Shown one piece after another: positions 28,154 through 36,666 of a stretch of 64,000 nucleotides of DNA. How positions within the stretch are numbered: the stretch's first letter is position 1; the number at the start of each line of letters is the position of its first letter. The DNA comes from Occultella glacieicola (lineage in GTDB: Bacteria > Actinomycetota > Actinomycetes > Actinomycetales > Beutenbergiaceae): NCBI RefSeq assembly GCF_004353825.1, contig NZ_SMNA01000002.1:372001-436000 (forward strand). The letters run 5' to 3'. A model generated the notes under the pieces. The model was not told where the DNA came from and searched no databases. It saw only the letters and a list, made by a program, of their open reading frames with translations. The translations under genes were made by a program, and so were the position numbers.

Positions 28154-28183
28154 AGCCGCGGACCCTTGATGGGCTCCGCGGCT
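28154..28183 (-). terminator. Attenuator hairpin in the whiB7 leader
   Basis: A 12-bp stem with a single bulge (AGCCGCGGA/TCCGCGGCT plus CCC/GGG, loop of five) begins 22 nt after the upstream-ORF stop codon and is followed by CTTCTC on the minus strand. Placement after a short ORF and before whiB7 fits an attenuator. Confidence 0.7.
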
Positions 28184-28205
28184 GGGACTCAGTGCAGTGC
28201 TGCTG

Positions 28206-28370
28206 CTAACTGATCCTGGCGGCGGAGCCGGGCATGGCTGTGCCGGGAACGGCGATACCGATGGGCGCGATGCCGGCCTTGCCGGCCGTGCCGATGGCAC
28301 GGCCCACAGTGAACACAACGAAGCGCGGTCGGAGATCGACGCGGGTGACGGTGACGTCAGACAGATTCAT
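28206..28370 (-). CDS. Upstream ORF (leader peptide) of whiB7, 54 residues
   Basis: ATG 28370 (or TTG 28373) follows GAAGGGAGTG with a 9-12 nt spacer. The peptide begins MNLSDVTVTRVDLRPRFVVF and continues through Gly/Ala/Pro-rich codons to ISSTOP. A perfect 9-bp hairpin (GGCCGTGCC/GGCACGGCC, 28284-28304) lies inside it. In mycobacteria and Streptomyces, translation of such an ORF sets read-through into whiB7; the peptide sequence itself is not thought to matter. No similarity to a modified-peptide precursor is obvious. Confidence 0.65.
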   Translation of the reverse strand: MNLSDVTVTRVDLRPRFVVFTVGRAIGTAGKAGIAPIGIAVPGTAMPGSAARIS

Positions 28371-28449
28371 CAATTGTGTTCACTCCCTTCAGGCCTTGGG
28401 GGCTGCTTGTCGCTGGCTAGGCGCAACCCATCGATCAGGAACGTGTGAC

Positions 28450-28512
28450 AGCCTACGTCCCCGCGCCCGCGAGGCCCAACCTTTTATCGAACTTTCTTCG
28501 AATCAGTTTTCG
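28450..28512 (-). promoter_or_regulatory. whiB7 promoter with WhiB7-type AT-rich box
   Basis: On the minus strand: -35 TTGGGC (28479-28474), 18-bp spacer, -10 TAGGCT (28455-28450). An AT-rich tract (GATAAAAGG, and AAAACTGATTCGAAGAAAG further up) directly abuts the -35 box. This is the arrangement recognised by WhiB7-sigma-A, so the gene should be autoregulated. The AT-rich part overlaps the last codons of uvrD2. Confidence 0.75.
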
Positions 28513-30548
28513 CCGGGGTCCTCACCGCGCACGACGGCGAGGATCTGAGGGCCGTAGGCCTCGAGTTTCGTGGGGCCGATCCCGCGCAGGATCGCGAGGT
28601 GCCGGAGCTCGCGCGGCTGGGCGGCGGCGACGGCGATCAGGGTGGTGTCGTGCAGGATCGTGAAGGGCGGCTTGTCGATCCGTTCTGCGACGCCGGCCCG
28701 CCACCGCCGCAACCGCTCGACGAGTTCGGGGTCCGCGTCCTGCGCGGCGATCGCGGAGGTCAGGGCCGCCCGACGCCCGGCCCGGGAGTCCGAGTGGCGC
28801 CCCTGGCGGCGCCCGCCGGCGTCCTGGTCCGGCCAGATCCCGTCCAGGAACCGGGACCGCTTGCGGGTGCCCCGCCCACCGGTGTTGCGGGACCGGGCGT
28901 AGGACAGGTGCAGGTGCTCGCGGGCGCGCGTGATGCCCACGTACAGGAGCCGGCGCTCCTCCTCGATCGCGTCGTCGCCCTCGGCGAGCGAGATCGGCAG
29001 CAGCCCCTCGCTGACCCCGACCAGGAACGCCGCGTCCCATTCCAGACCCTTCGCGGCATGCAGGGACGCCAGCGTCACCCCTTCCACGGTGGGCGCATGC
29101 TGGGCGGCGGCGCGCTCGGACAGCTCCGCCACGAACGCCGGCATGTCCGCCCCGCGGGCCGCCGCGAGTTCGTCCGCGAGCCCGACCAGTGAGTTCAGCG
29201 ACTCCCAACGCTCCCGGACCGCGCCGCGGGCGGCGGGGGCTTCCGGCTCCCAGCCGACGCTGCTCAGCACGTCCCGGACCAGTTCGGGCATCGGGGTCTC
29301 CCCCTGGCTCCGGGCGGCCCCGCGTAGCAGGACGACGGCGTCGCGCACCTCCTTGCGGGAGAAGAACCGCTCGCCGCCGCGCACCAGGTAGCCGATCCCG
29401 GCGCCGCTGAGCGCCTGCTCGAACGCCTCCGACTGGGCGTTGGTGCGATACAGCACGGCGATCTCGCTCGGCTTCACACCGCCGCGGACCAGATCCCCGA
29501 TCCGCGCGGCGACCGCGCGAGCCTCGGACTCGTCGTCGTCGTAGGTCTCGAACCCCACGGCCGGCCCGGACGGCCGTTGCGCCCTGAGCTCGACGGCGGC
29601 GCTCGAGCGCGCCACACCCGCGCGGGCGAGCACGTTGTTCGCCAGCGAGACCACCTGCGGTGTCGAGCGGTAGTCGCGGACCAGCCGCACGACCGTGGCC
29701 CCGGGATGCCGGCGCCCGAACTCGGTCAGGTAGCGCGGGCTCGCACCGGTGAAGGAGTAGATGGTCTGGGAGACGTCCCCGACCACGCAGACCTCGGACC
29801 GCTCACCCAGCCAGAGCTCCAGCAACCGGTGCTGGAGCGGGGAGACGTCCTGGAACTCGTCGACGATGAAGTGGCGGTACTGCTTGCGGACCTCGGCGGC
29901 GATGTCCCCGCGCTCGGCGAGGATCCCGACCATGAGCAGGAGCACGTCCTCGAAGTCGATCACGTGCCGCTCGGTCTTGGCGTCCTCGTACACCGAGAGC
30001 AGCCTGGCGACCGTGGTCAGGTCCTGACCGGCGGCGCCGGCCCGCCCGGCCCGGGCGGCGGCCGCGACGTAGTCCTCGGCGGTGACCATGGAGACCTTGG
30101 CCCACTCGACCTCGGCCGCGAGGTCCCGGATGGCCAGCCGGTCCACGGTCACGCCGAGCCGGCCGGCGGCTTCGGCGATCAGCGGAGCCTTGTGCTCGAC
30201 GATGCGCGGGATGCCACCGCCGATCGCCGCCGGCCAGAAGTAGGAGAGCTGGCGCAGGGCCGCGGCATGGAACGTGCGGGCCTGCACCCCGGAGACCCCG
30301 AGGTCGCGCAGGCGGGCGCGCATCTCACCGGCCGCGCGCGCCGTGAACGTCACAGCGAGCACCGTGGTGGGGTTGTACACGCCGGTGACCACCCCGTGTG
30401 CGATCCGGTAGGTGACCGCCCGGGTCTTGCCTGTCCCGGCGCCCGCGAGCACGCACACCGGACCGGTGAGCTGGGCGGCGACGGCGCGCTGGTCCTCGTC
30501 GAGGGCGGCGAGCAGCTCCTCGGCGCCGGGCAGGGTGGGTACGGACAT
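28503..30548 (-). CDS. uvrD2: ATP-dependent DNA helicase UvrD2
   Basis: 681 residues from ATG 30548. Superfamily 1 motifs: AGAGTGKT (Walker A), VDEFQDVSPLQ, GDVSQTIYSFTGA, VRLVRDYRSTPQV, TLASLHAAKGLEWD and YVGITRARE. A C-terminal HRDC domain covers about residues 605-680 (LVERLRRWRAGVAE; LRGIGPTKLEAYG). Position next to whiB7 and a mycoredoxin matches mycobacterial uvrD2. The four-cysteine module that links motor and HRDC domains in mycobacterial UvrD2 is absent. It unwinds DNA 3' to 5' in repair. Confidence 0.95.
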   Translation of the reverse strand: MSVPTLPGAEELLAALDEDQRAVAAQLTGPVCVLAGAGTGKTRAVTYRIAHGVVTGVYNPTTVLAVTFTARAAGEMRARLRDLGVSGVQARTFHAAALRQLSYFWPAAIGGGIPRIVEHKAPLIAEAAGRLGVTVDRLAIRDLAAEVEWAKVSMVTAEDYVAAAARAGRAGAAGQDLTTVARLLSVYEDAKTERHVIDFEDVLLLMVGILAERGDIAAEVRKQYRHFIVDEFQDVSPLQHRLLELWLGERSEVCVVGDVSQTIYSFTGASPRYLTEFGRRHPGATVVRLVRDYRSTPQVVSLANNVLARAGVARSSAAVELRAQRPSGPAVGFETYDDDESEARAVAARIGDLVRGGVKPSEIAVLYRTNAQSEAFEQALSGAGIGYLVRGGERFFSRKEVRDAVVLLRGAARSQGETPMPELVRDVLSSVGWEPEAPAARGAVRERWESLNSLVGLADELAAARGADMPAFVAELSERAAAQHAPTVEGVTLASLHAAKGLEWDAAFLVGVSEGLLPISLAEGDDAIEEERRLLYVGITRAREHLHLSYARSRNTGGRGTRKRSRFLDGIWPDQDAGGRRQGRHSDSRAGRRAALTSAIAAQDADPELVERLRRWRAGVAERIDKPPFTILHDTTLIAVAAAQPRELRHLAILRGIGPTKLEAYGPQILAVVRGEDPGEN

Positions 30549-30589
30549 CACCGATGATTCTCGCAGCCGGCTCCGACACCGGCGTGCGC

Positions 30590-30616
30590 CATCCACAGCA
30601 TCCACAACATCCACAG
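30590..30616. repeat. Three tandem 9-mers (catccacag/a/g) in the uvrD2-mrx1 divergent region
   Basis: CATCCACAG, CATCCACAA and CATCCACAG directly abut each other. On the minus strand each reads xTGTGGATG, sharing seven bases with the DnaA box. They lie between the uvrD2 start (30548) and the mrx1 start (30718), a likely operator position. Confidence 0.65.
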
Positions 30617-30717
30617 CAGCGGAACAATCGGACGGGGTCCCTGGTTCGCCTCCATGAGGACACCGTGCCGCCGGAACATCCGAGCGGCGCCCACCGATCG
30701 CAATCCGGAGGATTCCG

Positions 30718-30978
30718 TTGAGCACCACCGCACCCGAGGCCGGCACCATCACGATGTACAGCACCACCTGGTGCGGGTACTGCCGTCGGTTGAAGACGCA
30801 ACTCAAGCGTGCCGGGATCGCCTACACCGAGATCAACATCGAGGAGGATGCGGGCGCCGCGGCGTTCGTGGAGCAGGTCAACGACGGGAACCAGACGGTG
30901 CCCACGATCCTGTTCCCGGACGGATCGGCGGCGACGAACCCGTCGCTCGCCCAGGTGCAGGAGCGCCTCGGGGCATGA
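30718..30978 (+). CDS. mrx1: Mycoredoxin / glutaredoxin domain protein
   Basis: 86 residues with a WCGYC redox site (MYSTTWCGYCRRLK), then TVPTILFPDGS with the cis-proline and a final NPSLAQVQ helix. This is the mycoredoxin-1 pattern, which reduces mycothiol mixed disulfides. The TTG start at 30718 is preceded by GGAGGA with ideal spacing. It is divergent from uvrD2 and precedes nudC (convergent), as in mycobacteria. Confidence 0.92.
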   Translation: MSTTAPEAGTITMYSTTWCGYCRRLKTQLKRAGIAYTEINIEEDAGAAAFVEQVNDGNQTVPTILFPDGSAATNPSLAQVQERLGA

Positions 30979-30999
30979 CCTGCGGTCTGGCGCCGGGAC

Positions 31000-31968
31000 T
31001 CAGGCCCAGCGCCGGCCGGCCCGGGCCTCGGGCAACGGTTCGCCGTACCACTCCTCGATCAGGCTCCGCGCGATCGACGTCGGACGCGGGAGCCGGATCG
31101 CGCCCGTGGTCCACGCCTCCCGCAGCTCGTCGGCGGAGTAGAACCGCGCCTCGGTGATCTCCTCGCCGTCCGGACGGACGTCGGTGCCCGTCGCTCGACC
31201 GGCGAAACCGACCATCAGCGAGGCCGGGAACGGCCACGGCTGACTCGCCCGGTAGGTCACCTCACCGACGACCACGTTCGTCTCCTCGAACACCTCCCGG
31301 CGCACCGCCGCCTCCAGCGACTCCCCCGGCTCGACGAAGCCGGCCGGCACGGAGAACTGACCCTCGGGCCATTGCGGGGCGTGCCCGAGCAGGATCCGAC
31401 CCGCCTCGTCGGAGATCGCCATGATCACGGCGGCGTCGGTGCGCGGGTAGTGCAGCGACTCGTCGGCCGGGCAGCGGCGCACCCAGCCGCCGTCGATCAC
31501 CTCGGTCGGTGTGCCACACCTGGGGCAGTGCGTGTGGGTGCGGTGCCAGTTGGCCAGGGCGAGCGCCCCGACTGCTAGCCCGGCGTCCCGGTCGCCGAGC
31601 TGCCAGCCGATGTCCCGGAGAACGGCGTAGGACGGTGGCGGGGACACGGTCGACCCCTGCGGGTCGTCGGTTCGGCGGTCCAGGTCGCCGGCGGCCGGGC
31701 GCGGTCCCGCACCGAGTACCTGGGCCAGGTAGGCGGCGTCCTCGTCGCGCCCGAGGTAGAGGAGGCCGGCTCCGGGCACCCGGTCCGACGGCGGCACGAA
31801 CGCCAGCGCTGCGTCGTCGCTCCCGGCGGTGGCGACCCGGTCGCCGTCGATGGTCAGCACGCGCGTCGAGGGCTCGGCGAGCAGGTCGTCGAGCAGGCCC
31901 GGGCGGACCCGCGCGTGCCCGTCCCGATCGACGCTGGCGCGGGCGAGGGGCAGGTGATCGGAGTGCAC
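31000..31968 (-). CDS. nudC: NAD(+) diphosphatase (NudC)
   Basis: About 322 residues from GTG 31968. An N-terminal NADH-PPase domain precedes a zinc-ribbon segment HTHCPRCGTPTEV...RRCPADESLHYPR (three Cys, Asp at the fourth position). The Nudix box is GFVEPGESLEAAVRREVFEE, followed by SQPWPFPASLM, which is the NudC-specific SQPWPFPxS motif. It hydrolyses NAD(H) to NMN(H) and AMP and can remove NAD caps from RNA. The start is uncertain because the frame is open far upstream. Confidence 0.93.
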   Translation of the reverse strand: MHSDHLPLARASVDRDGHARVRPGLLDDLLAEPSTRVLTIDGDRVATAGSDDAALAFVPPSDRVPGAGLLYLGRDEDAAYLAQVLGAGPRPAAGDLDRRTDDPQGSTVSPPPSYAVLRDIGWQLGDRDAGLAVGALALANWHRTHTHCPRCGTPTEVIDGGWVRRCPADESLHYPRTDAAVIMAISDEAGRILLGHAPQWPEGQFSVPAGFVEPGESLEAAVRREVFEETNVVVGEVTYRASQPWPFPASLMVGFAGRATGTDVRPDGEEITEARFYSADELREAWTTGAIRLPRPTSIARSLIEEWYGEPLPEARAGRRWA

Positions 31969-32027
31969 CCGTTCACCGTAGATCAGACGCGCCGATGCGG
32001 CGCACCCTGCTCGGCGGGCCGGTCGCC

Positions 32028-32033
32028 TACCGT
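32028..32033 (+). promoter_or_regulatory. -10 box TACCGT, leaderless promoter
   Basis: TACCGT is 6 nt before GTG 32040 in the 71-bp divergent gap with nudC. Confidence 0.5.
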
Positions 32034-32039
32034 GGGGTT

Positions 32040-33335
32040 GTGTCCGATTCGAATCCCTCCCGGTCCCCCCTCGCCCTCGCCGCGCTGGCGACCGTCGCCC
32101 TGCCGGGGCTCGACGTGGTCGCCACCCGGCCGCCGCGCACCCCTGGAGCGGACTTCGACGTGGTGGGCGTGATGGACGCCACCGGTTCGCGGTGGATCGT
32201 CCGTTCCCCGCGGGACGCCGCCGCCGGGGCTGCGCTCGAGGGCGAGGTCGCGCTGCTGGAGGCGCTCGGGCGGGCCAGCGACGACGGTCTGCTGACGTTC
32301 GAGGTGCCCGAGCCGGCCGGTTTCGCCCCGCTCCCCGAGGGTGGCCGCGCGATGGTGTATCCGGAACTGCGCGGCAAGCCGCTGCCGATCGAGCGGCTCG
32401 CGGCCGGCCCCGGCCTGGCCGCCCAGGTCGGCCGGGCCATCGCAAGCCTGCACGAGCTGCCGGAATCGGTGGTCGCCGATGCCGGCCTGCCCACCTACGA
32501 CGCGGACGCCTACCGGGCCCGCCGCCTCGCCGAGGTGGACGAGGCCGCCGCCACCGGGCACATCCCGGCGGGACTGCTGCGCCGGTGGGAGCACGCCCTC
32601 GAGGACGTCACGCTCTGGCGGTTCCGGGCCACCCCGGTGCACGGGGACCTCGCGGCCGAGCATGTTCTGGTCGACGACGACGACGTGGTCGCGATCCTCG
32701 ACTGGTCCGACGCCCGCGTCGCCGATCCCGCGGACGATCTGGCCTGGCTGCTGGCCGCCGCACCGGAGGAGTCCCTGGACGCCATCCTCGAGGCCTACGC
32801 CTTGGCCCGGACGGAACGGGCCGACGAGCATCTGGCCGCGCGCGCGCTGCTCGCGAGCGAGCTGGCGGTGGCCCGCTGGTTGATGCACGGCGTGCGCCAC
32901 CGCGACGGAGCGATCATCGACGACGCCGTCCAGATGCTGCGGGAGCTCGACGAGGAGGTGGCCGACCTGGCGCCGATCGGCTACGCCGAACCCGTGGTTG
33001 CGGACGTCACACCGCTCGGTGACGACGACGCGGCGGACGGGTGGGATGAGGACGAGCCGGACGGGTGGGACGAGGCGGCCGACGACGACGAGGACGACGA
33101 GGACGCGGAAGAGGAGCATCCCGACCACGCCGACGGCGATCTCGAGTGGTCGTCCGCCGCGGTGGTGGCGCCGTCACACCGGGCGGGCGAACTGACCGGT
33201 GACGACTCCGACACGGCCGAGCACCCCGTGGTCGCGGACTCGGGCGAGTTCCAGGTGCCCGACTACCGGCGCGGCCGGCCACGGCGCGGGTTCGACGACA
33301 CACCGACCGCTGAGTTCCCGCCGCAGGCGCCCTGA
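32040..33335 (+). CDS. Aminoglycoside/macrolide-type phosphotransferase with acidic C-terminal tail
   Basis: 431 residues. APH-fold kinase: the Brenner-type catalytic loop is HGDLAAEHVLV, followed by AILDWSDARVADPADDLAWL (metal-binding Asp). The N lobe lacks an obvious P-loop, as usual in the family. After about residue 320 there is a 110-residue tail very rich in Asp and Glu (EDEPDGWDEAADDDEDDEDA) and then a basic RRGRPRRGF. It could phosphorylate a small molecule or an antibiotic, but substrate and resistance role are not shown. Confidence 0.8.
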   Translation: MSDSNPSRSPLALAALATVALPGLDVVATRPPRTPGADFDVVGVMDATGSRWIVRSPRDAAAGAALEGEVALLEALGRASDDGLLTFEVPEPAGFAPLPEGGRAMVYPELRGKPLPIERLAAGPGLAAQVGRAIASLHELPESVVADAGLPTYDADAYRARRLAEVDEAAATGHIPAGLLRRWEHALEDVTLWRFRATPVHGDLAAEHVLVDDDDVVAILDWSDARVADPADDLAWLLAAAPEESLDAILEAYALARTERADEHLAARALLASELAVARWLMHGVRHRDGAIIDDAVQMLRELDEEVADLAPIGYAEPVVADVTPLGDDDAADGWDEDEPDGWDEAADDDEDDEDAEEEHPDHADGDLEWSSAAVVAPSHRAGELTGDDSDTAEHPVVADSGEFQVPDYRRGRPRRGFDDTPTAEFPPQAP

Positions 33336-33372
33336 CCCGGGCGCATGCGGAGTTGACTCACACGCAGTGGAC

Positions 33373-36300
33373 TCACCAGAGCGTGTCGGCCACGATCTCC
33401 ACCTGCGGACGACGGGCCCGGTCCGAGCGGTCGACCCGGGCCCGCGGCCGCGCGGACAGCACGGTCTCCGGGCCGACCTGGGCGAGCACCTCCTCGACCT
33501 CCCACTCGGAGAGATCCGCGCCGCCGACCGTGACGGACTCGGCGACGTAGTGGAAGGACGCCCGGACCCGACCCAGGGGTACGTCGTGCAGCCGTGACCA
33601 GGCGATCCGGTAGAGCGCCAGCTGCAGTTGCCGAGCCCGCAGTGCCTCGGGCGAGCGGGGCGCGGTCCCGGTCTTCCAGTCGACGATGTGGACCCCGCCG
33701 TCGGTCTCGCCGAATACCGCGTCGATCCGGCAACGGATCGTGATCCCCGCGACCGGGGTCTCGATGTCGACCTCCACGGCGAGCGGGGTCCGCGTGGCCC
33801 ACGGGGAGCCGAGGAACGCCTGCTGCAGGTCCGCGAGCGCGCGGTCCGCCGCGCCCGGCTCGTCGTCGGCGCCGGGAAGGGCGTCCATCTCGATCAGGGA
33901 GCTCGCCCCGAAGTACTGCTCCACCCACGCGTGGAACCGGGTGCCTCGCCGTGCGGCAACCGAGGGCTGGTGCGGGATCGGGCGCCGACGATTGCGGATG
34001 AACTCCTCGGCGTCGGCCGCGAGGGAGACCACGGCCGACGCGGACAGGTGTTCGGGCGGGGGGACCTGGGTGTGCCCGGCGGCCTCCCGCTCGGCGAGCA
34101 GCAGACGGGCGTCACGCCACCAGCCGGCACCGGAGGTGGTCACCGGCGCGTCGGGGCCGTCGGACGAGACGGCGTCCGCGTCCGCCCAGATCTGCTCCCA
34201 GCGGTCGGCGATCACGGCGCCGGTCTCCTGCTCCCGGGGCCAGTAGCCCTGCGCCTGCGCTCCCGTACCAGGATTCGACTCGTACGCCGACGCGGCCGGC
34301 CACTCACCGTCGGTCTCGACGAGACCGGCGCGGACGAGTTCGAGCAGGAAGACCGACGGCGCCGTGGGGGTCTTGCGGTCGGCGGTCCAGAAAGACCCGC
34401 TCAGCATCAGGGTTCGCTTGGCCCGGGTGAGGGCGACGTAGGCGAGGCGGCGCTCCTCGGCGAGGAGCCGCTCACCCTCGGCCTCCTTGAACTCGGCGAC
34501 CGCGAGATCCATCTCCTTGTGCGTGGTCGGGCCCTCGATGTCCAGCTCGGGGAGCCAGTCGGTGTCCCCGCGCAGCTCGTAGGGCAGGCTCGCGACGGCC
34601 GTCAGCCAGCCGTTCCGGGACGGGATGGACGGGAAGCTGCCCTCGTTCAGGCCGGCGACCACGACCGTGTCCCACTCCAGACCCTTGGCCGCGTGCACGG
34701 TCATGATCTGGATCGCGGTGGGATCCGGTTCCGCCTCGATCACCTCGAGGCCGCGCTCCTCGTCCTCGGCGACGTCGAGGTACGTCAGGAACGCGCCGAG
34801 GGTCGGGGAGTCCGAGTCACCGGCGAACGAGGCCGCGGCCGACGTGAACGCGTCGAGGTGGCGGCGGGCGTGGCCGACGCTGCCCGGGACGGACGCGAGG
34901 ACCTCGATGTCCAGGTCCAGGATCGTCTCGGCGGCCGTGACCAGTTCGGGCATCGACAGGTAGGTGAGGGACCGGATCTGACGGATCTGGCCGGAGAGCC
35001 GGGCGAGCCGCCGGCGCGCCCCGTCGCTGAGGCTCCGACCATCGGCGGTGCGCCACGAGGGAGGTGGCAGGACGTCCACGGCCTCCACGAGGGAGGCCTG
35101 CTCGGCTGCCTCGAGGACCACCGGTACCTCGTCGGCATCGTCGTCGGAGCGGGCCACCCACGTGCTCGCCTGCGACCGCGCCCACCGCGACAGCGCGTAC
35201 AGATCGGCAGCCCCGACGTTCACCGACCCACCGGTGAGCAGTCGCATCATCGCGTCCCCGCGGGACGGGTCGTGCGCGACCTGCAGGGCCGCACGGATGT
35301 CCGACACCTCGGGCGTGGACAGCAGCCCGGCCAGACCGACCACCTGGCAGGGCAGCCCGGCTGCGCGCAGCGCCGCCTCGATCACGGGGAACTGGGCGCG
35401 CTTGCGGCACAGCACGGCCGCGCTGGCCTGCTCGGGATGCCAGGTGTCGGCGAGCAGGTCGGCGATCCGCGCGGCCTCCTCCGGTGCGGTCTCACAGAAC
35501 GCGGCCACCGCACGGCCGGGACCGGCGCCGGGCCGGGCCCGCAGTTCGCGCACAGCCCCGCCGACGGAGGCGAGTTCCCGTAGCGGTCCGGCCGTGCGGT
35601 TGGCGGCAGTGAGGATGGCGACGTCGTTGCGCCACGCGGTGCTCAGGTGCGCGATCCGGGCCGGCTCCCCGGCGCCGTCGCTGAAGGCGGCCGGGAACGC
35701 GAACAGCGTCCCGGCCGCGGCGCCGCGCCACCCGTAGATCGCCTGGTTCGGGTCGCCCACGGCGGTCACCGGGTGCCCCCCGGCGAACAGCGCCCGCAAC
35801 ATCTGCACCTGCGCGATGGAGGTGTCCTGGTACTCGTCCAGGAGCACCACGCGGTACCGGGACCGTTCCGCCTCGCCGACCTCCGGGACGCTCGCGGCGA
35901 TGGTGGCGGCCAGGCGCACCTGGTCGCCGAAGTCGACGACGCCGTCCCGCTGCTTGCGCTGGGCGAATGCTCCCACGAGGTCCATCAGCTGGCCGCGGGT
36001 GCCCAGCGATCCGATCACCTTGAGGACCTGGGCCATCGGTGCCCGGTTCCGGCCGGTCGCCTCCTTGTCCGCGAGCGCGCCGGCGATCCGGTCGATCGCG
36101 GCCGCGGCCTCCCCGGGTTCGAGACCGTGCTCGCTGAGTTCGGCGGACAGCGCCGCGACCGCGTCGATGATGGTGGTCGGAGCGAGGCCGGTCTCGATGT
36201 CCCCGCTCCATGCGGTCACGATCTGCTCGGCGAGCTGGTAGCGGCCGGCGTCGCCGATCAGGGTCGCATCGGGGTCCACACCGATCCGCAGGGCGTGATC

Positions 36301-36666
36301 GCGCACGATCGCGGATGCGTAGGAGTTGTAGGTCGCGATCCGCGGCCGGTCCTCCACGGCGTCGCCGCCGTTCACCCCCACCCGGGCCAGCGCGCGCAGC
36401 CGCACCCGGATCCGGCCGGAGAGTTCCGCGGCCGCCTTCCTCGTGAAGGTCAGGCCGAGGATTTCCCCGGGCGCCACGAGTCCGTTCGCGACCAGGTGGA
36501 CGACCCGCGCCGCCATCGTCTCGGTCTTGCCCGAGCCGGCCCCGGCCACGACGAGCATCGGCTCCAGCGGTGCCTCGATGACCTCGGTCTGCTCCGCGGT
36601 CGGCGGCGGCTGTCCGAGCGCCTCCGCGATCCGCGCAGCGGTCCAGGTGTGGGTCTGCCCGGTCAC
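33373..36666 (-). CDS. adnB: AdnB-like helicase-nuclease subunit
   Basis: 1097 residues. UvrD/Rep motor: VVAGAGSGKTETM (Walker A), VLLDEYQDTS, GDPNQAIYGWRGA, TVHAAKGLEWDTV, YVALTRAKR. C-terminal RecB-like nuclease: GTRFHAWVEQYF, then IRCRIDAVF and HIVDWKTGT (PD-D/ExK), ending with RQLQLALYRIAW. Together with AdnA it forms the actinobacterial end-resection machine for double-strand breaks, replacing RecBCD. The GTG start overlaps the adnA stop (GTGA). Confidence 0.93.
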   Translation of the reverse strand: MTGQTHTWTAARIAEALGQPPPTAEQTEVIEAPLEPMLVVAGAGSGKTETMAARVVHLVANGLVAPGEILGLTFTRKAAAELSGRIRVRLRALARVGVNGGDAVEDRPRIATYNSYASAIVRDHALRIGVDPDATLIGDAGRYQLAEQIVTAWSGDIETGLAPTTIIDAVAALSAELSEHGLEPGEAAAAIDRIAGALADKEATGRNRAPMAQVLKVIGSLGTRGQLMDLVGAFAQRKQRDGVVDFGDQVRLAATIAASVPEVGEAERSRYRVVLLDEYQDTSIAQVQMLRALFAGGHPVTAVGDPNQAIYGWRGAAAGTLFAFPAAFSDGAGEPARIAHLSTAWRNDVAILTAANRTAGPLRELASVGGAVRELRARPGAGPGRAVAAFCETAPEEAARIADLLADTWHPEQASAAVLCRKRAQFPVIEAALRAAGLPCQVVGLAGLLSTPEVSDIRAALQVAHDPSRGDAMMRLLTGGSVNVGAADLYALSRWARSQASTWVARSDDDADEVPVVLEAAEQASLVEAVDVLPPPSWRTADGRSLSDGARRRLARLSGQIRQIRSLTYLSMPELVTAAETILDLDIEVLASVPGSVGHARRHLDAFTSAAASFAGDSDSPTLGAFLTYLDVAEDEERGLEVIEAEPDPTAIQIMTVHAAKGLEWDTVVVAGLNEGSFPSIPSRNGWLTAVASLPYELRGDTDWLPELDIEGPTTHKEMDLAVAEFKEAEGERLLAEERRLAYVALTRAKRTLMLSGSFWTADRKTPTAPSVFLLELVRAGLVETDGEWPAASAYESNPGTGAQAQGYWPREQETGAVIADRWEQIWADADAVSSDGPDAPVTTSGAGWWRDARLLLAEREAAGHTQVPPPEHLSASAVVSLAADAEEFIRNRRRPIPHQPSVAARRGTRFHAWVEQYFGASSLIEMDALPGADDEPGAADRALADLQQAFLGSPWATRTPLAVEVDIETPVAGITIRCRIDAVFGETDGGVHIVDWKTGTAPRSPEALRARQLQLALYRIAWSRLHDVPLGRVRASFHYVAESVTVGGADLSEWEVEEVLAQVGPETVLSARPRARVDRSDRARRPQVEIVADTLW

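Noticed and set aside
26580-28370. A complete TOMM or other RiPP gene cluster (E1-like protein plus the 54-residue ORF as precursor)
   Set aside because: There is no YcaO, dehydrogenase or transporter, and the small ORF fits a whiB7 leader peptide better; it has no Cys/Ser/Thr-rich core.
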